Made by a program: the position numbers and the translations under genes. This document shows, in pieces, positions 52,174-61,272 of a stretch of DNA of 64,000 nucleotides. The notes under the pieces are model-generated. The model was not told where the DNA came from and made no database searches. It saw nothing but the letters and a program-made list of their open reading frames with translations. The stretch comes from Sphingobium wenxiniae. Lineage in GTDB: Bacteria; Pseudomonadota; Alphaproteobacteria; Sphingomonadales; Sphingomonadaceae. Where the stretch lies: positions 62,001 through 126,000 of the forward strand of contig NZ_VLKK01000009.1 of assembly GCF_007830065.1 (NCBI RefSeq). The letters run 5' to 3'. Positions within the stretch are counted from its first letter, which is position 1. Each line of letters begins with the position of its first letter.

Positions 52174-53236
52174 CGTCGATCGTCTCCTTCATTGCCGCAT
52201 CGGCCGCGCGGCGGAACAGCGTGGGAAGGCCGGCATCTTCCAGCCTGTCGAGCGGCCACCATTCACCCTGACCCGGCGGAAGGCAATCCCCGTTCACGCG
52301 GGCGACATGGACCATGAGGCCAAGCGAGAAATGGGTGAAGACATGGGTGACGGGATCGGCAAGGGCGCTCCAGCAGGCGGCGAGCGGCGGGGTCGCGGCG
52401 GGCGCGGCGGCGCTCCAGTCCGAGGACGGCAAAGCACGCATCCCGCCGAGCATCCCCTTGTCCGGGCGGCGGACCAGCCAGACATGGCCGTCCGTCCGCT
52501 CGATCCACCAGGCGTGGCCGTGGCGATGGGGCCTGGTCTTCTTTGCGGCCTTGACCGGGAAGGCGGCGGGATCGGCGGTGAGGAAGGCCGCGCAATCCTC
52601 CCGCAAGGGGCAAATGCCGCAAGCGGGGTTGCGGGGCGTGCAGATGGTTGCGCCCAGGTCCATCATCGCCTGCGCGAAATCGCCTGCGCGGGCGTCCGGC
52701 GTGATCCTGTCGGCGGCGGCGCGGATTTCGGGCCGGGCGGCAGGGAGCGGCGTGGCGATGGCGAAGAGGCGGGCGACGACGCGCTCGACATTGGCGTCCA
52801 CCACCACGGCGCGGCGGCGGAAGGCGATGGCGGCGACGGCGGCGGCGGTATAGGCCCCCACCCCCGGCAGGGCGCGCAGCCCTTCCTCCATATCGGGGAA
52901 GGTTCCGCCATAATCGCGGGCGACGGCGCGGGCGCAGGCGAGCAGGTTGCGGGCGCGGGCATAATAGCCAAGGCCCGCCCATGCGGCCATCACCTCCGCA
53001 TCGTCCGCCGCCGCCAGATCGGCAACGGTCGGCCAGCGGTCGGTAAAGCGAGCGAAATAAGGCGCTACGGCGGCCACGGTCGTCTGTTGCAGCATGATTT
53101 CCGACAGCCAGACGCGATAGGGATCGGCGGCTTCGTTCGATCCGGGCGGCGCGCGCCATGGCAGGCGGCGAGCGTGGACGTCGTAATGCGCGAGGAGGTC
53201 TTTCGCGATTTTCCTGTTGCTGCTCTCGACGCGCAT
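52160..53236 (-). CDS. mutY: Adenine DNA glycosylase MutY
   Basis: A 358-residue enzyme that removes adenine mispaired with 8-oxoguanine. The catalytic glutamate E46 is in SEIMLQQTTV, the helix-hairpin-helix is LPGVGAYTAAAV (123-134), and D147 is in VVVDANVERV. The [4Fe-4S] cysteines are C199, C206, C209 and C215 (CTPRNPACGICPLREDC). The C-terminal MutT-like 8-oxoG recognition domain is present (about 235-345). It is divergent from the dciA-like gene with only 26 bp between starts. Confidence 0.95.
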   Translation of the reverse strand: MRVESSNRKIAKDLLAHYDVHARRLPWRAPPGSNEAADPYRVWLSEIMLQQTTVAAVAPYFARFTDRWPTVADLAAADDAEVMAAWAGLGYYARARNLLACARAVARDYGGTFPDMEEGLRALPGVGAYTAAAVAAIAFRRRAVVVDANVERVVARLFAIATPLPAARPEIRAAADRITPDARAGDFAQAMMDLGATICTPRNPACGICPLREDCAAFLTADPAAFPVKAAKKTRPHRHGHAWWIERTDGHVWLVRRPDKGMLGGMRALPSSDWSAAAPAATPPLAACWSALADPVTHVFTHFSLGLMVHVARVNGDCLPPGQGEWWPLDRLEDAGLPTLFRRAADAAMKETIDDVRR

Positions 53237-53262
53237 GGCGGCGCTATGCCATTAAGCGAGCC

Positions 53263-53805
53263 ATGACGGAACGTCCCGCAGCACCTAAAGCGAAAAATCG
53301 CGCCGAAGCAGCGGCGGAACGTCCCCGCGTGGGCGGCCCGCGACAGATCGCGGACCTGATGCCCGACATCGGACGGGCGGCTTTCCGCAAGTTCGGTTTC
53401 GTGCAGTCGAGCGTCGTCACCCGCTGGGCGGAAATCGTGGGGCCGCATTATGCGGATATTTCCGTCCCCGAATCGATTCGCTTCCCCGTGGGGCAGAAAG
53501 CGGGCGGGACGCTGCAACTGACGGTCATGAGCGGCCATGCGCCGATGATGCAGCATGTGATGCCCGACATCATCGAGCGGGTGAACCGCTTCTTCGGCTA
53601 TAAAGCCGTGGCGAAGGTCGCGATGAAGCAGGGGCAGGTGCGGCCGAACGAGCCGGAACGCCGCCCGCCGCCGCGCAACCTGAAGCCCCTGCCGGTGGAG
53701 CTGGGCGATTCGCTGCGGGACATTGGCGACCCGGAATTGCGCGCGGTGCTCGAATCGCTGGCGCAGGGGATTGCCAATACGAGCGGCTTGCCCAAGATCA
53801 GCTAG
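53263..53805 (+). CDS. dciA: DciA-family protein (DUF721)
   Basis: A 180-residue DUF721/DciA protein. DciA is the ancestral loader of the replicative helicase DnaB in bacteria without DnaC. The conserved domain covers about residues 25-125: ADLMPDIGRAAFRKFGF, WAEIVGPHYADISVPESIRFP and the LQLTVMSGHAPMMQHVMPDIIERVNRFFGY segment. The N-terminal 22 residues and the C-terminal 55 residues are basic and Pro-rich. I start at 53263, where the family pattern begins. It is divergent from mutY and leads to the DsbA-like genes. Confidence 0.88.
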   Translation: MTERPAAPKAKNRAEAAAERPRVGGPRQIADLMPDIGRAAFRKFGFVQSSVVTRWAEIVGPHYADISVPESIRFPVGQKAGGTLQLTVMSGHAPMMQHVMPDIIERVNRFFGYKAVAKVAMKQGQVRPNEPERRPPPRNLKPLPVELGDSLRDIGDPELRAVLESLAQGIANTSGLPKIS

Positions 53806-53839
53806 GATCATTCCGCCTCCGTTCAGGGGGCCTGGCGTT

Positions 53840-54529
53840 ATGGACATAGTCATGAACACGATTCGCCTGCTTGCCCTTTGCCTGCTCGCCATCCCCGCCA
53901 CGGCCCTCGCCGCGCCTGCGTCGGTCAATTGGGTCGGCCATGTCGCGCTGTCGCCCATTGGCGGGCATGTGCTGGGCAATCCCGCCGCACCCACGAAGCT
54001 GGTCGAATATGTAAGCTACACATGCAGCCACTGCGCCCATTTCGTGGCGGAAGCGAGCCAGCCGCTGCGCGAGCGCTATGTGAAGGGCGGCAAGGTCAGC
54101 GTCGAAGTCCGCAACGCCGTGCGCGACAAATATGACCTGACCGCCGCTTTGCTGGCGCGATGCGGCGGGGCGAAGCGCTTTTTCGGCAATCATGAGGCGC
54201 TGTTCGCCAATCAGGACGCGTGGATGGACAAGCTGACCGCCTATGACAAGGACGGCGCGGCCAGGCCCGCCGACCAGAAGGCGGCTCTGCGCGAGATCGG
54301 GCGGAAGACGGGTCTCTATGCGCTGATGGCCAGGCGCGGCTTCACCAATGCCCAGCTTGACGGGTGCATCAACGATCCCGCTTCGATGAAGCAGGTGCTG
54401 GCGATGACCGACGAAGCATGGAACAAGGTGCAGATCACCGGCACGCCGTCCTTCACCGTCAACGGCACTCTGGTCCACGGGTCGGACTGGATGCGGTTGC
54501 AGGCCGCATTGCCCGACGCGCCGCAGTGA
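53840..54529 (+). CDS. DsbA-like thiol-disulfide oxidoreductase, periplasmic
   Basis: A 229-residue thioredoxin-fold protein with a signal peptide (about residues 1-25). The active site is C62-S-H-C65 in YTCSHCAHF and the cis-proline loop is GTPSFTVNG. Two further cysteines (near 116 and 182, in ARCGGAK and DGCINDP) may form a structural disulfide, as in the next gene. The start at 53840 has GGGGG about nine bases upstream; an ATG four codons later is also possible. It is followed after 52 bp by a second, lipoprotein-type homologue. Confidence 0.9.
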   Translation: MDIVMNTIRLLALCLLAIPATALAAPASVNWVGHVALSPIGGHVLGNPAAPTKLVEYVSYTCSHCAHFVAEASQPLRERYVKGGKVSVEVRNAVRDKYDLTAALLARCGGAKRFFGNHEALFANQDAWMDKLTAYDKDGAARPADQKAALREIGRKTGLYALMARRGFTNAQLDGCINDPASMKQVLAMTDEAWNKVQITGTPSFTVNGTLVHGSDWMRLQAALPDAPQ

Positions 54530-54581
54530 TCTAGACCCTGCATAGGTAACAACATTCACTCACAACGGAGCCGATCGTCCC

Positions 54582-55316
54582 GTGAAAGCCCTGCCCGCCA
54601 TTGCCCTTATCGCCCTTTCCCTGACGCTCGCCGCCTGCGGCAAGAAGGATGAAGGCGCCAAGCCCTCCGGCGAGCCGATCGCCGCCGTCGCCGCGCCCGC
54701 CGGCACGCGCTGGGCCGACACCGTCAACGAAACGCCCGACGGCTATTTCGTCATGGGCAATCCCGACGCGAAGCTGAAGCTGGTGGAGTTCGCGTCCTTC
54801 ACATGCAGCCATTGCCGCGATTTTTCCGCCGAAGCGTCGGAAGAAATCCGCAATATCGTGAACACGGGCAAGATGAGCTATGAGCTGCGGACCTTCGTGC
54901 GCGACCCCATCGACATTTCGACGGCGTTGCTGGCGGGTTGCGGCGGCAAGGAGGTCTTCTATCCGCTGACCGAACAGTTCTTCGCCAATCAGAATGCAAT
55001 GTTCGAAAAGGAGCAGGCGCTGGGCGACACGCAATATCAGCAGTTGATGAGCGCGCCGCCGCAGCAGCGTTTCGGCCAGTTGGCGAACGCCGTCGGGCTG
55101 GTGGATTTCGCCAAGCAGCGCGGCATTTCGGAAGATCAGGCGAAACAGTGCCTCGCCAACACCGCCGCCGCCGAGAAGCTGGCCAAGGGCGTTCAGGCCG
55201 CCAACGCGCAATATAAGATCGAGGGCACGCCCAGCTTCCTCATCAATGGCGTGCTGGTGGAAAATGTCGCGGCGTGGCCGGCGCTCCAGGCGAAGCTGAA
55301 AGAAGCGGGGATCTGA
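54582..55316 (+). CDS. DsbA-like thiol-disulfide oxidoreductase, lipoprotein
   Basis: A 244-residue thioredoxin-fold protein starting at a GTG with CGGAG upstream. The signal peptide ends in a lipobox LAAC with C19 as lipidation site. The active site is C75-S-H-C78 in FTCSHCRDF and the cis-proline loop is EGTPSFLINGV. It shares with the preceding gene the second cysteine pair (LAGCGGKE, AKQCLANT), which suggests tandem duplication. The lipid anchor would keep it at the membrane while its sister is soluble. It ends 65 bp before smc. Confidence 0.9.
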   Translation: MKALPAIALIALSLTLAACGKKDEGAKPSGEPIAAVAAPAGTRWADTVNETPDGYFVMGNPDAKLKLVEFASFTCSHCRDFSAEASEEIRNIVNTGKMSYELRTFVRDPIDISTALLAGCGGKEVFYPLTEQFFANQNAMFEKEQALGDTQYQQLMSAPPQQRFGQLANAVGLVDFAKQRGISEDQAKQCLANTAAAEKLAKGVQAANAQYKIEGTPSFLINGVLVENVAAWPALQAKLKEAGI

Positions 55317-55381
55317 TTGGCGGCGGGGGGGCTTCCTTCTTCACGGCCTGACCGGGCGGCGCGCCGCCCCGGAGAGCGGCC

Positions 55382-58300
55382 GTGCAGATAAAGCGCCTCA
55401 AGCTGTCCGGCTTCAAGAGCTTCGTCGACGCAACGGAGCTGCGGATCGAGCCGGGCCTGACCGGCATCGTCGGCCCCAATGGCTGCGGCAAGTCCAACCT
55501 GCTGGAGGCGATCCGCTGGGTCATGGGCGAATCCAGCGCCAAGTCGATGCGCGGCGGCGGCATGGAGGACGTGATCTTCGCGGGCACCGCGAGCCGCCCG
55601 CAGCGGGACTTCGCGGAAGTGTCGCTGCTGACCGTGCAGGAGCAGGGCGAGCTTTTTTCCGCCGTCGATGTGGGTGCGGACGGCGAACTGGAAGTCACCC
55701 GCCGGATCGAACGGGGCGCGGGCAGCGCCTACCGCGCCAATGGGCGCGACGTGCGGGCGAAGGACATCTCCCTCATCTTCGCCGATGCCGCCACCGGGGC
55801 GCATAGTCCCGCGCTGGTGAGCCAGGGGCGCATCGCCGCCGTCATCGCCGCGCGCCCGCAGGAACGCCGGGCCATGCTGGAGGAAGCGGCGGGGATTGCG
55901 GGCCTGCATGTGCGGCGCAAGGATGCCGAACAGAAGCTGCGCGCCGCCGAGGGCAACCTGACCCGGCTGGACGAGATATTGGCGGACATGGAGAGCCGCG
56001 CGGGCAGCCTGCGGCGGCAGGCCAAGGCGGCGGAACGCTATATCCGGCTGTCGGAACAGATCCGCGTGGCCGAGGCGCGGGTGATTTTCGCCCGCTGGCG
56101 CGAGGCGAGCGCGAGCGCGGATGCGGCGCGGGCCGAGGCGAAGCAGACGGAAGGCGCGGTCGTGGCGGCGCAGGAAGCGCAGATAGCGGCGGCGGCCCAC
56201 GCGCAGGCTGCGGTAGAGGCTCTGGCGGAACGGCGTTCCGCCGCGCAGGCGGCGCGCGATGCGGCCAATGAGGCGGGGCACAGGCTCAACGCGCTCAAGA
56301 GCGAGCGGGACGGTGTGGTGCGGCGGATGCACGACCTTGCCACACAGGCGCGGCAGTTGGAGGAAGATCGCGAGCGCGAGGGGACGCTGGCCCATGACGC
56401 GGCGGAGGCGATGGCGCGGCTGACCGAGGAAGTCGCGACGCTCAGGGCGCGCATTGCCGGGACGGAAGCGATGATCCCGGACTTTGCAGCGCGGATCGGC
56501 AGGGCCGAGGATGCCGCGCGCGATGCCGAGGTGGAACTGGCCAAGGCGATGGCCTGCCAGGCGGGCGAGCAAGCGGAACTGCGCGTGGCCGAGGCGGCTC
56601 TGGCGGCGGCGCAGGGGCGGCTGGACCGGGCAGAACGCGATGTAGCAAAGCTGGAAGCAGAGGCCGATGCCCTGCCCGACGCCGCGCCGCTGGAAGCTAA
56701 GCGCGCCGAGGCGCTGGCCGCGCAGGAACGGGCCGGGCGGGACCGCGATACCGCCGAAGCCGTGATTGCGGGGGCCGATGCGGAGCGGCAGGCGGCGAGC
56801 GAGGCGCGAGCGGAGGCGGATACCGCCTTGTCATCCACGCGGGCCGCTTTGGCGGCGCTGGATAGCGAGGCGGCGGCGCTGAGGCGCGCGGTGGAGAGCG
56901 GCGCGGGCGGGAAAAGCCGGGCGCTGGACCGGCTGAAGGCCGCGCCGGGCTATGAACATGCGCTGGCGGCGGCGCTGGGCGACGATCTGGAAGCGCCGAT
57001 CGGGGCCGACGGGCCGCGTTTCTGGGGCGGGGCCGAGCCGGCCGATGGCGACCCCGCCTTGCCTGCGGAATGCGCGGCTCTGTCCGGTCATGTGACCGCG
57101 CCGCCGGAACTGGCGCGGCGGCTGGCGCAGGTCGCCGTGGCGGAGCGTGACGCGGGGCAGGCGTTGGCCGTGGGGCAGAGGCTGGTGACGCGGGACGGAA
57201 AGCTGCGGCGCTGGGACGGCTATGTCGCGACGCAGGGCGGCGCGGCGGCGGCGGAGCGGCTGATTCGGCTCAACCGGCTGGAGGCGATTGCGGCGGCTCG
57301 CCCGGCAGCGGACAGGGCTGTCGAGGCGGCGCGGACGGCGCAGGGCGACGCGCAGGCGCGCGAGCAGGCGGCGGCGCAGGCTTTGGCGTCCGGGCGGGCG
57401 GCTCTGAGCGAGGCGGAGCAGCGATTGCGGACAGCCCTGCGCGCGGCGGACGAGGCCGGGACGGCGCTGGAACGGCTGGCCGGGCGGCGTGAAGGCATTG
57501 AGGAGCGGCTGACGGTCGCGCGGCGGGATCGCAATGTGGCGGCGCAGGAACGGCAAACGGCGCAGGCGGCGCGGGCCGCCATGCCCGATGGCGAGGAAAC
57601 CCGCGCTCTGGTCGCCAGCCTGTCGCAGGCGAGCGAAAAGGCGCGGGCCGCGGTCAGCCAGTTGCAGGCCGACCGGGCGTTGGCCGACAGGGCGCTGAGC
57701 GGCGACCGCGAACGCATGGCGGCGGCGGAGGCCGATGCGAAGAGCTGGCAATCCCGTGCGGGCGAGGCCGGGAAGCGCATCGCGGCGATGACGAAACGCG
57801 GCGAGGATGTGGCCGCCGAGCAGGCGCGGATGGCGCGGGAGCCGGAGCGGCTGGCGGGCGCGATCGCCGCTTTGACCGAGCAAGGCGCGGCGCTGACGGA
57901 GGCGTCCGACGCCGCGCGCAAGGCCGAGGCCGAGGCCGAGGCGGCGCTGCGGACCGCCGAGCGGCTGGCGAGCGAGGCCGGGGAAGCGCTGGCGGCGGCG
58001 CGGGAAGCGCGGGCCACGGCAGTGGCGCGCGCGGAGGCGGCGGACGAGCGCCGGATCGAAACCAACCGCCTGTCGGGCGAGCGGTTCGAATGTCCACCGC
58101 CGGTGCTGCCCGAGCGGCTGGGCTTTGCCAGCGCCGACATCCGCATCGCCCAGACCGAACAGGCCGAGCATGATCGCCTCTCCGCCGAGCGCGAGCGGAT
58201 CGGGCCGGTCAATCTGGTCGCGGCGCAGGAACTGGAAGAGCTGGACGCCACGCAGGCAAAGAGCCGGGCCGAGAGCGAGGAACTGGCCCAGGCGATCCAC

Positions 58301-58825
58301 CGGCTGCGCGGCTCCATCGGCAGCCTCAATCGCGAGGGGCGGCAAAGGCTGCTGGCCGCGTTCGAGGCGGTGGACGGGCATTTCCGGCAGCTTTTCACGA
58401 CGCTGTTCAACGGCGGTCAGGCGCATCTGGAACTGATCGACAGCGACGATCCGCTGGAGGCGGGACTGGAGATCATGGCGCAGCCGCCGGGCAAGAGGCT
58501 GTCCGCGCTGACGCTGCTGTCGGGCGGCGAGCAGGCGTTGACGGCGGTGGCGCTGATCTTCGGCCTGTTCCTCACCAATCCCGCGCCGATCTGCGTGCTG
58601 GACGAGGTGGACGCGCCGCTCGACGACGCCAATGTGGAGCGTTTCTGCGACATGCTGGACGCGATGGTGCGGCAGACGCGGACACGCTATCTGATCGTCA
58701 CCCATAATGCCGTCACCATGGCGCGGATGCACCGGCTGTTCGGCGTGACCATGGTGGAGCGCGGCGTCAGCCGCCTGGTGTCGGTCAGCCTGGGCGGCGC
58801 GGAGGCTTTGCTGGCGGCGGAGTAG
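55382..58825 (+). CDS. smc: Chromosome segregation protein SMC
   Basis: A 1147-residue condensin ATPase. It starts at a GTG with GGAGAG upstream and opens MQIKRLKLSGFKSFVDATEL. The N-terminal Walker A is GPNGCGKSN (31-39). Long coiled coils (about 170-500 and 640-1000, very Ala/Arg/Glu-rich) flank a hinge near 520-620 (PGYEHALAAALGDDLEAPIG). The C-terminal domain has LLSGGEQALTAVALIFGLF and the Walker B VLDEVDAPLDDANVERF. No scpA or scpB gene is adjacent; they must lie elsewhere. Confidence 0.96.
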   Translation: MQIKRLKLSGFKSFVDATELRIEPGLTGIVGPNGCGKSNLLEAIRWVMGESSAKSMRGGGMEDVIFAGTASRPQRDFAEVSLLTVQEQGELFSAVDVGADGELEVTRRIERGAGSAYRANGRDVRAKDISLIFADAATGAHSPALVSQGRIAAVIAARPQERRAMLEEAAGIAGLHVRRKDAEQKLRAAEGNLTRLDEILADMESRAGSLRRQAKAAERYIRLSEQIRVAEARVIFARWREASASADAARAEAKQTEGAVVAAQEAQIAAAAHAQAAVEALAERRSAAQAARDAANEAGHRLNALKSERDGVVRRMHDLATQARQLEEDREREGTLAHDAAEAMARLTEEVATLRARIAGTEAMIPDFAARIGRAEDAARDAEVELAKAMACQAGEQAELRVAEAALAAAQGRLDRAERDVAKLEAEADALPDAAPLEAKRAEALAAQERAGRDRDTAEAVIAGADAERQAASEARAEADTALSSTRAALAALDSEAAALRRAVESGAGGKSRALDRLKAAPGYEHALAAALGDDLEAPIGADGPRFWGGAEPADGDPALPAECAALSGHVTAPPELARRLAQVAVAERDAGQALAVGQRLVTRDGKLRRWDGYVATQGGAAAAERLIRLNRLEAIAAARPAADRAVEAARTAQGDAQAREQAAAQALASGRAALSEAEQRLRTALRAADEAGTALERLAGRREGIEERLTVARRDRNVAAQERQTAQAARAAMPDGEETRALVASLSQASEKARAAVSQLQADRALADRALSGDRERMAAAEADAKSWQSRAGEAGKRIAAMTKRGEDVAAEQARMAREPERLAGAIAALTEQGAALTEASDAARKAEAEAEAALRTAERLASEAGEALAAAREARATAVARAEAADERRIETNRLSGERFECPPPVLPERLGFASADIRIAQTEQAEHDRLSAERERIGPVNLVAAQELEELDATQAKSRAESEELAQAIHRLRGSIGSLNREGRQRLLAAFEAVDGHFRQLFTTLFNGGQAHLELIDSDDPLEAGLEIMAQPPGKRLSALTLLSGGEQALTAVALIFGLFLTNPAPICVLDEVDAPLDDANVERFCDMLDAMVRQTRTRYLIVTHNAVTMARMHRLFGVTMVERGVSRLVSVSLGGAEALLAAE

Positions 58826-58834
58826 AGGCCCGCC

Positions 58835-60292
58835 TCAATCGCGGCGCACCCAATGTTCGATGCGGCGGAACAGGCCGCGCTGTGTCACTGGCTCGAACAT
58901 CTCGTCGGGATTTTCCGGGTCCAGCACTTCATTGTCGGCCAGCCATTGCTGCACGTCATTGAGATTGGGCGTTTCATAGGGACGCAGGGTGCGGCCCGCC
59001 TTGGTCCGCAATTCCTCTATCGCCGCGATCAGGCCACGCTCGGCGATGAGGGCGGAGACGCGCTCTTTCGGCAGGTCGAGATGCTCGGCGATAAGGTCGT
59101 CGCGGATGGCGGCGATCGTCGCCTGCTGACCGTCATTGGCGGGCAGAGCCGTGTCGATCGACATGTCGCATTCGGTGTCGAGGCCAAGGGAGCGGTTGTT
59201 CATGTTGGAGGAGCCGACGCGGATCAGGCGGTCGTCGGCGATCAGAATCTTGGCATGGACATAGATCGGCTCGCCACGCGCGGTGAAGGGATGATAGAGG
59301 CGCAGGCGATTATAGGTATCGCGCGCCTTCAAAGCCTCGAACAGGCGGGCGCGGGCGGTGTCCATCGCCTGCTGCTCCAGCCAGCCGTCAGCCTGCTGCG
59401 GGTTGACGATGACGATTTCGGGACCGTCCGGATCGCCCAGCCGCGCCGCAAGGGCTTCGGCGATGCGGCGGGAGGCGAAATACTGGCTTTCGGCGTAGAT
59501 GCAGCGTTTCGCCGCCGCGATCTGGTTGAGGTAGAGCCGTTCGATCTCCTTCACCGGCGGCTGGTCGTCCATTTCCGGCGCGGTGCGGGCAATGGCCACG
59601 TCCACGTCGCGGAACTGAACCGGCAAGGCATCCGGCCAGCAATCGTCGATGCCTTCCACGGGAGACAGATCGTCGCCCCCTGCCTCTTTCCAGCGCGCGC
59701 GGCTATGGTCGCCCAGCGCCGCCGCGACCGGCCCCTTGAGCGCGGTCGTCGCGTCGTGCCACGGGCCATAGGACGTGCCGTCGGGATGCCTGCGGCCCGG
59801 ATCGTCGTCGCGATGGTGGCGCGTGTCCCAGCGGTCGGCGGTCATGTCGATGCCGCCGCAGAAAGCGAAGCAATCGTCGATCACCACGATCTTCTGATGA
59901 TGGGACGCGCCGACCGGATGATGGCTGTCCAGCTTCACGGTGATCCGGGGATGCGCCATCCAGCGCAGCGTCGTCAGCAGGTTGGACGGGCGCAGCATCG
60001 ACTTGAACGCGCCGGTGTCCCAGCGGAGCAGGTAGATTTCGAGGTCCGGCGTGCGCTCCACCAGCCAGCGGATGAAATCGCCGATGATGACAGGCGCGCC
60101 GTCCTTCGCATCCTCCTCGCGGATGAGGCTGATGCGGGCGTCGAAATCCCAGCCGATCAGCATGATCCGCTTCGTCGCTTTCAGCATCGCGGCGCGGGCG
60201 TGGCGGAAATAGGCGTCGGCGTCGATGATGACGCTGGCCTGGGTGGCGCGGGCGATGCGCCAGCAATCCTGGCCCTGGGTCGGGGCGCTCAT
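58835..60292 (-). CDS. Phospholipase D-family protein
   Basis: A 485-residue protein with two HKD motifs: HHQKIVVIDD near residues 131-140 and VHAKILIADDRLIRVGSSNMNNRS near the 340s. The first is followed by FCGGIDMTADRWDTRHH, typical of bacterial PLD or cardiolipin-synthase-like enzymes. There is no signal peptide or obvious membrane helix, so the site of action is unclear. I chose the ATG at 60292 because it overlaps the ubiA stop codon by four bases. It ends 9 bp from the convergent smc stop. Confidence 0.9.
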   Translation of the reverse strand: MSAPTQGQDCWRIARATQASVIIDADAYFRHARAAMLKATKRIMLIGWDFDARISLIREEDAKDGAPVIIGDFIRWLVERTPDLEIYLLRWDTGAFKSMLRPSNLLTTLRWMAHPRITVKLDSHHPVGASHHQKIVVIDDCFAFCGGIDMTADRWDTRHHRDDDPGRRHPDGTSYGPWHDATTALKGPVAAALGDHSRARWKEAGGDDLSPVEGIDDCWPDALPVQFRDVDVAIARTAPEMDDQPPVKEIERLYLNQIAAAKRCIYAESQYFASRRIAEALAARLGDPDGPEIVIVNPQQADGWLEQQAMDTARARLFEALKARDTYNRLRLYHPFTARGEPIYVHAKILIADDRLIRVGSSNMNNRSLGLDTECDMSIDTALPANDGQQATIAAIRDDLIAEHLDLPKERVSALIAERGLIAAIEELRTKAGRTLRPYETPNLNDVQQWLADNEVLDPENPDEMFEPVTQRGLFRRIEHWVRRD

Positions 60293-61185
60293 GCGTTGCC
60301 GACCACGAGGCAGGCGAGGAACATGAGCAGTCCGGCGAAACGGTTGGAACGGAATTTGACGAGCGGGTCCGCGCCATCCTCCCTCAAGGTGCCGACCTGC
60401 CAGAGCAGATGCGCGGCCATGGGGAGGAGCGCGATGAGCGCCAGTAATTGCGGCCGGACCTGCCAGATGGCGGCGCTCCACAATGCGAGCGCGAGAAGAT
60501 AGCAGAGCGTCACCCCGCCCCGCACATGGCGGCCCATGGACAGCGCGCTGGAGCCTATGCCGATCAACGCGTCATCCTCCCGGTCCTGCAGCGCATAGAT
60601 GGTGTCATAGCCCACGACCCAGAAAATGGTTCCGGCATAAAGCAGAAGGCCCGGCAGGGTGAGCGATCCCGCCACCTCGCTCCAGCCCACGAGCGCGGCC
60701 CAGGAAAAGACGAGGCCGAGCCATAGCTGCGGCCATCCGGTGATCCGCTTCATGAAGGGATAGGCGGCGACCAGCGCGAGCGAGGCCAGCGCCACGACCT
60801 GCGCGTAAAGGCGCAGTTGCAGCAGGACGAGGAGGCCGATGAGGCAGAGCGCAAGGAGCCAGACCCATGCGGCTTTCAGCGACACCGCGCCGCTCGCCAA
60901 CGGCCGCGCGGCGGTGCGGGCGACTTTCCGGTCGAGATCGCGGTCGACGATATCGTTGAAGACGCAGCCCGCGCCGCGCATGGCGATGCTGCCGAGCAGC
61001 AGCCAGAGGATCAGCGGCCATTGCCGCGCGCCGCCGGCCAGAGCCACGCTCCACGCGCCCGGCCAGAACAGCAGCCACCAGCCGATCGGCCGGTCCAGCC
61101 GCGCGAGCAGCGCCAGCGCGCGCGGCAGGGCGGGCAGGCGCGCGACGATGCCGCGGGCTTCGCTGTCGGGGACGATCTGTTCCAC
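60289..61185 (-). CDS. ubiA: 4-hydroxybenzoate polyprenyltransferase UbiA
   Basis: A 298-residue integral-membrane prenyltransferase with eight or nine predicted helices. It joins a polyprenyl chain to 4-hydroxybenzoate in ubiquinone synthesis. The first aspartate-rich motif is FNDIVDRDLD (76-85) and the second is YALQDREDDALIG near 210-222. The N-terminus has RLDRPIGWWLLFWPG, typical of UbiA. It is coupled to the downstream PLD-family gene and divergent from rsmE. Confidence 0.94.
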   Translation of the reverse strand: MEQIVPDSEARGIVARLPALPRALALLARLDRPIGWWLLFWPGAWSVALAGGARQWPLILWLLLGSIAMRGAGCVFNDIVDRDLDRKVARTAARPLASGAVSLKAAWVWLLALCLIGLLVLLQLRLYAQVVALASLALVAAYPFMKRITGWPQLWLGLVFSWAALVGWSEVAGSLTLPGLLLYAGTIFWVVGYDTIYALQDREDDALIGIGSSALSMGRHVRGGVTLCYLLALALWSAAIWQVRPQLLALIALLPMAAHLLWQVGTLREDGADPLVKFRSNRFAGLLMFLACLVVGNA

Positions 61186-61211
61186 TTGCCGTTTCTCCGT
61201 TTGCGCGGCGC

Positions 61212-61236
61212 GTCTCGACTTCGCTCGACATGAGCG
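61212..61236. repeat. Short intergenic repeat of sphingomonad type
   Basis: The stretch GTCTCGACTTCGCTCGACAT followed by GAGCGG in the ubiA-rsmE gap is a form of the TCGACTTCGCTCGA element that, from general knowledge, occurs in many intergenic gaps of Sphingomonadaceae genomes. It is different from the 17674-17696 element. Confidence 0.5.
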
Positions 61237-61272
61237 GCATTAGGGCGATGCCCGCGAAACGGAAAGACGCAA

